From the NCBI GenBank assembly GCA_012032975.1, contig JAAUPU010000064.1:1-9043 (forward strand): 9,043 nucleotides of DNA. Reading direction: 5' to 3'. The DNA is from Caldilineaceae bacterium (GTDB lineage Bacteria; Chloroflexota; Anaerolineae; Caldilineales; Caldilineaceae). Shown one piece after another: positions 7,845-9,043 of this stretch. Both the position numbers and the translations under genes were made by a program. Positions within the stretch are counted from its first letter, which is position 1. Each line of letters begins with the position of its first letter. The notes under the pieces were generated by a model. It had not been told where the DNA came from. It was given only the letters and a program-made list of their open reading frames with translations, and ran no database searches.

Positions 7845-8593
7845 TCAAAAACTGTCTGCCACGGCGTCGGTGCGCCAGAGCGCCGAGATGTCATCCCGAG
7901 GCTGCCAGCCAAGGATCCGTTTGGCCTTCTCGTTCGAGAACTTGTCGTGCGGCATGTCGGTGAAGACGTTGAACACTTCGTATCGAGAAGGCAATGCAGC
8001 GAGGTCGATCTCCAGGCCGGCGACAAACACTTCAGCCGCATTTTGCCACGAGACGGAGAAAGGCCGTGGTTCGTTCTCCGGGTGCAGATCAGCCGGATTG
8101 CGAAAGTTGTAGAAGAGGTAGGTCTGGACATAGATATCGTAGGCGTCGGCAAAGACGCGGCACACCTCCAGTCCCAACGATTTGGTCAGCGCGTAGAGGT
8201 TGACCCCTGGCTGCGGCGGCATGTCGGGGATTCAACCCCAAAATCAAACGTCTCATAGGTTGCCCCTGCCACTGCAAAATGAGGGCCAGTATTGATGACC
8301 CGACGGATTCCATGCTCGCGCGCCGCAACCATCATGTTGTAGCAGCCCAGCGTGTTGACATCAAAAGCCAGCTTGCGATCCCGGCGCAGCACGGACAAGT
8401 TTATGATCGCATCCATCCCTTCAGCGGCCCGCAACACCTGGCCGGGATCAGCGACATCCACCGACACAAACTCGACGCCAAAATCGTCCGGCGGCGGATG
8501 AATGTCGCTGTTGCGCACTTCGTGAAGCGGGGCCAACAGCGGAACCACATAGGGTCCCAACATGCCCGTCCCGCCGAGAATGAGCACCTTCAT
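7845..8593 (-). CDS. Short NAD-dependent epimerase/dehydratase-family protein (one frameshift)
   Basis: 249 aa after repairing one indel. An extended-SDR fold begins MKVLILGGTGMLGPYVV, with the GxxGxxG nucleotide loop at 7-13, an acidic D30 at the end of the second strand and D46-V near the adenine site. N80 lies in AFDVNTLGCYNM and the catalytic pair Y134/K138 in LYALTKSLGLEV. The position usually holding the active Ser reads NTGPHFAV, so the Ser may be replaced by Thr. The C-terminal part is short (KFSNEKAKRILGWQPRDD then a brief tail), so the protein is smaller than the usual 280-330 aa; substrate unknown. Start at 8593: GGAGG at 8606-8610. The frame is lost at the G run 8226-8229 (C on the coding strand); one added base joins ...FDFGVES to PDMPPQPGVNLY. 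It follows the partial epimerase gene by 44 nt. Confidence 0.82.
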
Positions 8594-8637
8594 AGCAGCC
8601 CTTTTCCTCCAAGAGTGGTAGACAAAGTAGGTTCGGT

Positions 8638-9043
8638 CTAGCGTGCGAACTGCACTTGCGGCGAATACCCCAGCGCGCCCTTTGCATCGCCGACCGAAAA
8701 ACGCGCGCCAGGCGATTCCGACTGGATGTGGAAAACGGACCACCACGAATCAAGCGGTGTGACGAGGGCCTGCTCCACCGCATGGACCACATCGCTCGCG
8801 GCGACAGCGGTTGGGTCGTGAGATGCTTCATCGCCCGCATCGGCAAAAACCACCGCGCCAAGCACCGCAGCACGACCACCCGAAGCCGCCGCTCTCTGGC
8901 AAACTCTCGGCAGCTCTGCTCGCAGAGATGTCTGCCCAAGATGGGTGCATCTGGAGAAGGAAGCGGGCGCCAGCGTTCCGTCACTCTGTATCCTGACGAA
9001 TATGCAGCCATCAGATCCAGCGTGCTCAACAGCACAACGCGCG
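8638..9043 (-). CDS. Partial NAD-epimerase-like protein, C-terminal part (one frameshift)
   Basis: Gene enters from the right edge; only about 135 C-terminal codons are present. It reads RVVLLSTLDLMAAYSSGYRV from the edge (typical of the strand before the active-site Ser in extended SDRs), then LCEQSCREFARERRLRVVVLR. After a frame change it continues LGAVVFADAGDEASHDPTAV, AASDVVHAVEQAL and ends FSVGDAKGALGYSPQVQFAR. That ending is laid out like the end of the next gene (KFSNEKAKRILGWQP), so the two are probably tandem paralogues. The usual Y-x3-K is not obvious in the visible part. The frame changes at about 8862-8867, where one base is missing on either possible reading. The apparent starts at 9035 and 8865 are internal. 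Substrate unknown. Confidence 0.75.
   Translation of the reverse strand, partial: ARCAVEHAGSDGCIFVRIQSDGTLAPASFSRCTHLGQTSLRAELPRVCQRAAASGGRAAVLGAVVFADAGDEASHDPTAVAASDVVHAVEQALVTPLDSWWSVFHIQSESPGARFSVGDAKGALGYSPQVQFAR

Noticed and set aside
7780..8112. Plus-strand open frame of 110 codons over the epimerase end
   Set aside because: Lies opposite the C-terminal half of a recognised epimerase-family gene and has no recognisable motif or ribosome site.
1..9043. CRISPR array, mobile element, tRNA or rRNA
   Set aside because: No regularly spaced repeats, terminal inverted repeats with a transposase, cloverleaf or rRNA-like sequence was seen on either strand.

Overview
The window looks like a piece of a bacterial chromosome with moderate to fairly high GC. 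Chloroflexota (Anaerolineae/Caldilineae-like) is my best guess from the mix of gene families, but this is inference and no rRNA or other marker is present. I see no tRNA, CRISPR array, insertion sequence or phage gene.

Layout, left to right. (1) 1-368 has no complete gene. It holds hairpins, a perfect 20-bp palindrome (320-339) and a possible start codon of a minus-strand gene leaving the left edge. (2) 369-3076, minus strand, is a two-component operon: a six-TM, double-PAS histidine kinase of the HisKA_3/NarX-like type, translationally coupled through an ATGA overlap to a NarL/FixJ response regulator. (3) 3077-3311 is a divergent regulatory region. (4) 3312-5564, plus strand, is an intact MaeB-type malic enzyme with a C-terminal phosphotransacetylase-like domain, closed by a strong 20-bp terminator hairpin (5627-5684). 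(5) 5683-9043, minus strand, is a run of five genes read right to left: a partial NAD-epimerase-like protein, a second short epimerase-like protein, a six-bladed beta-propeller (NHL/PAL-like), an L-2-haloacid dehalogenase with all known catalytic residues, and a cyclophilin-like (PF04126/TM1367-type) protein. The last three are tightly spaced. Together these suggest a small catabolic cluster, possibly for halogenated or other 2-substituted acids, whose C3/C4 products could enter central metabolism; the link to MaeB is speculative.

The most important observation is that six of the eight recognisable genes (kinase, regulator, dehalogenase, propeller and both epimerases) are each broken by exactly one single-base frameshift, mostly at a short homopolymer, with otherwise well-conserved protein on both sides. 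maeB and the cyclophilin-like gene are intact. This pattern fits uncorrected indel errors in the assembly better than pseudogene decay. All six genes are annotated here as reconstructed full-length reading frames with the indel position stated. The kinase indel alone is also a textbook-shaped +1 slip site (TTT TGA C, as in prfB), so it deserves separate checking.
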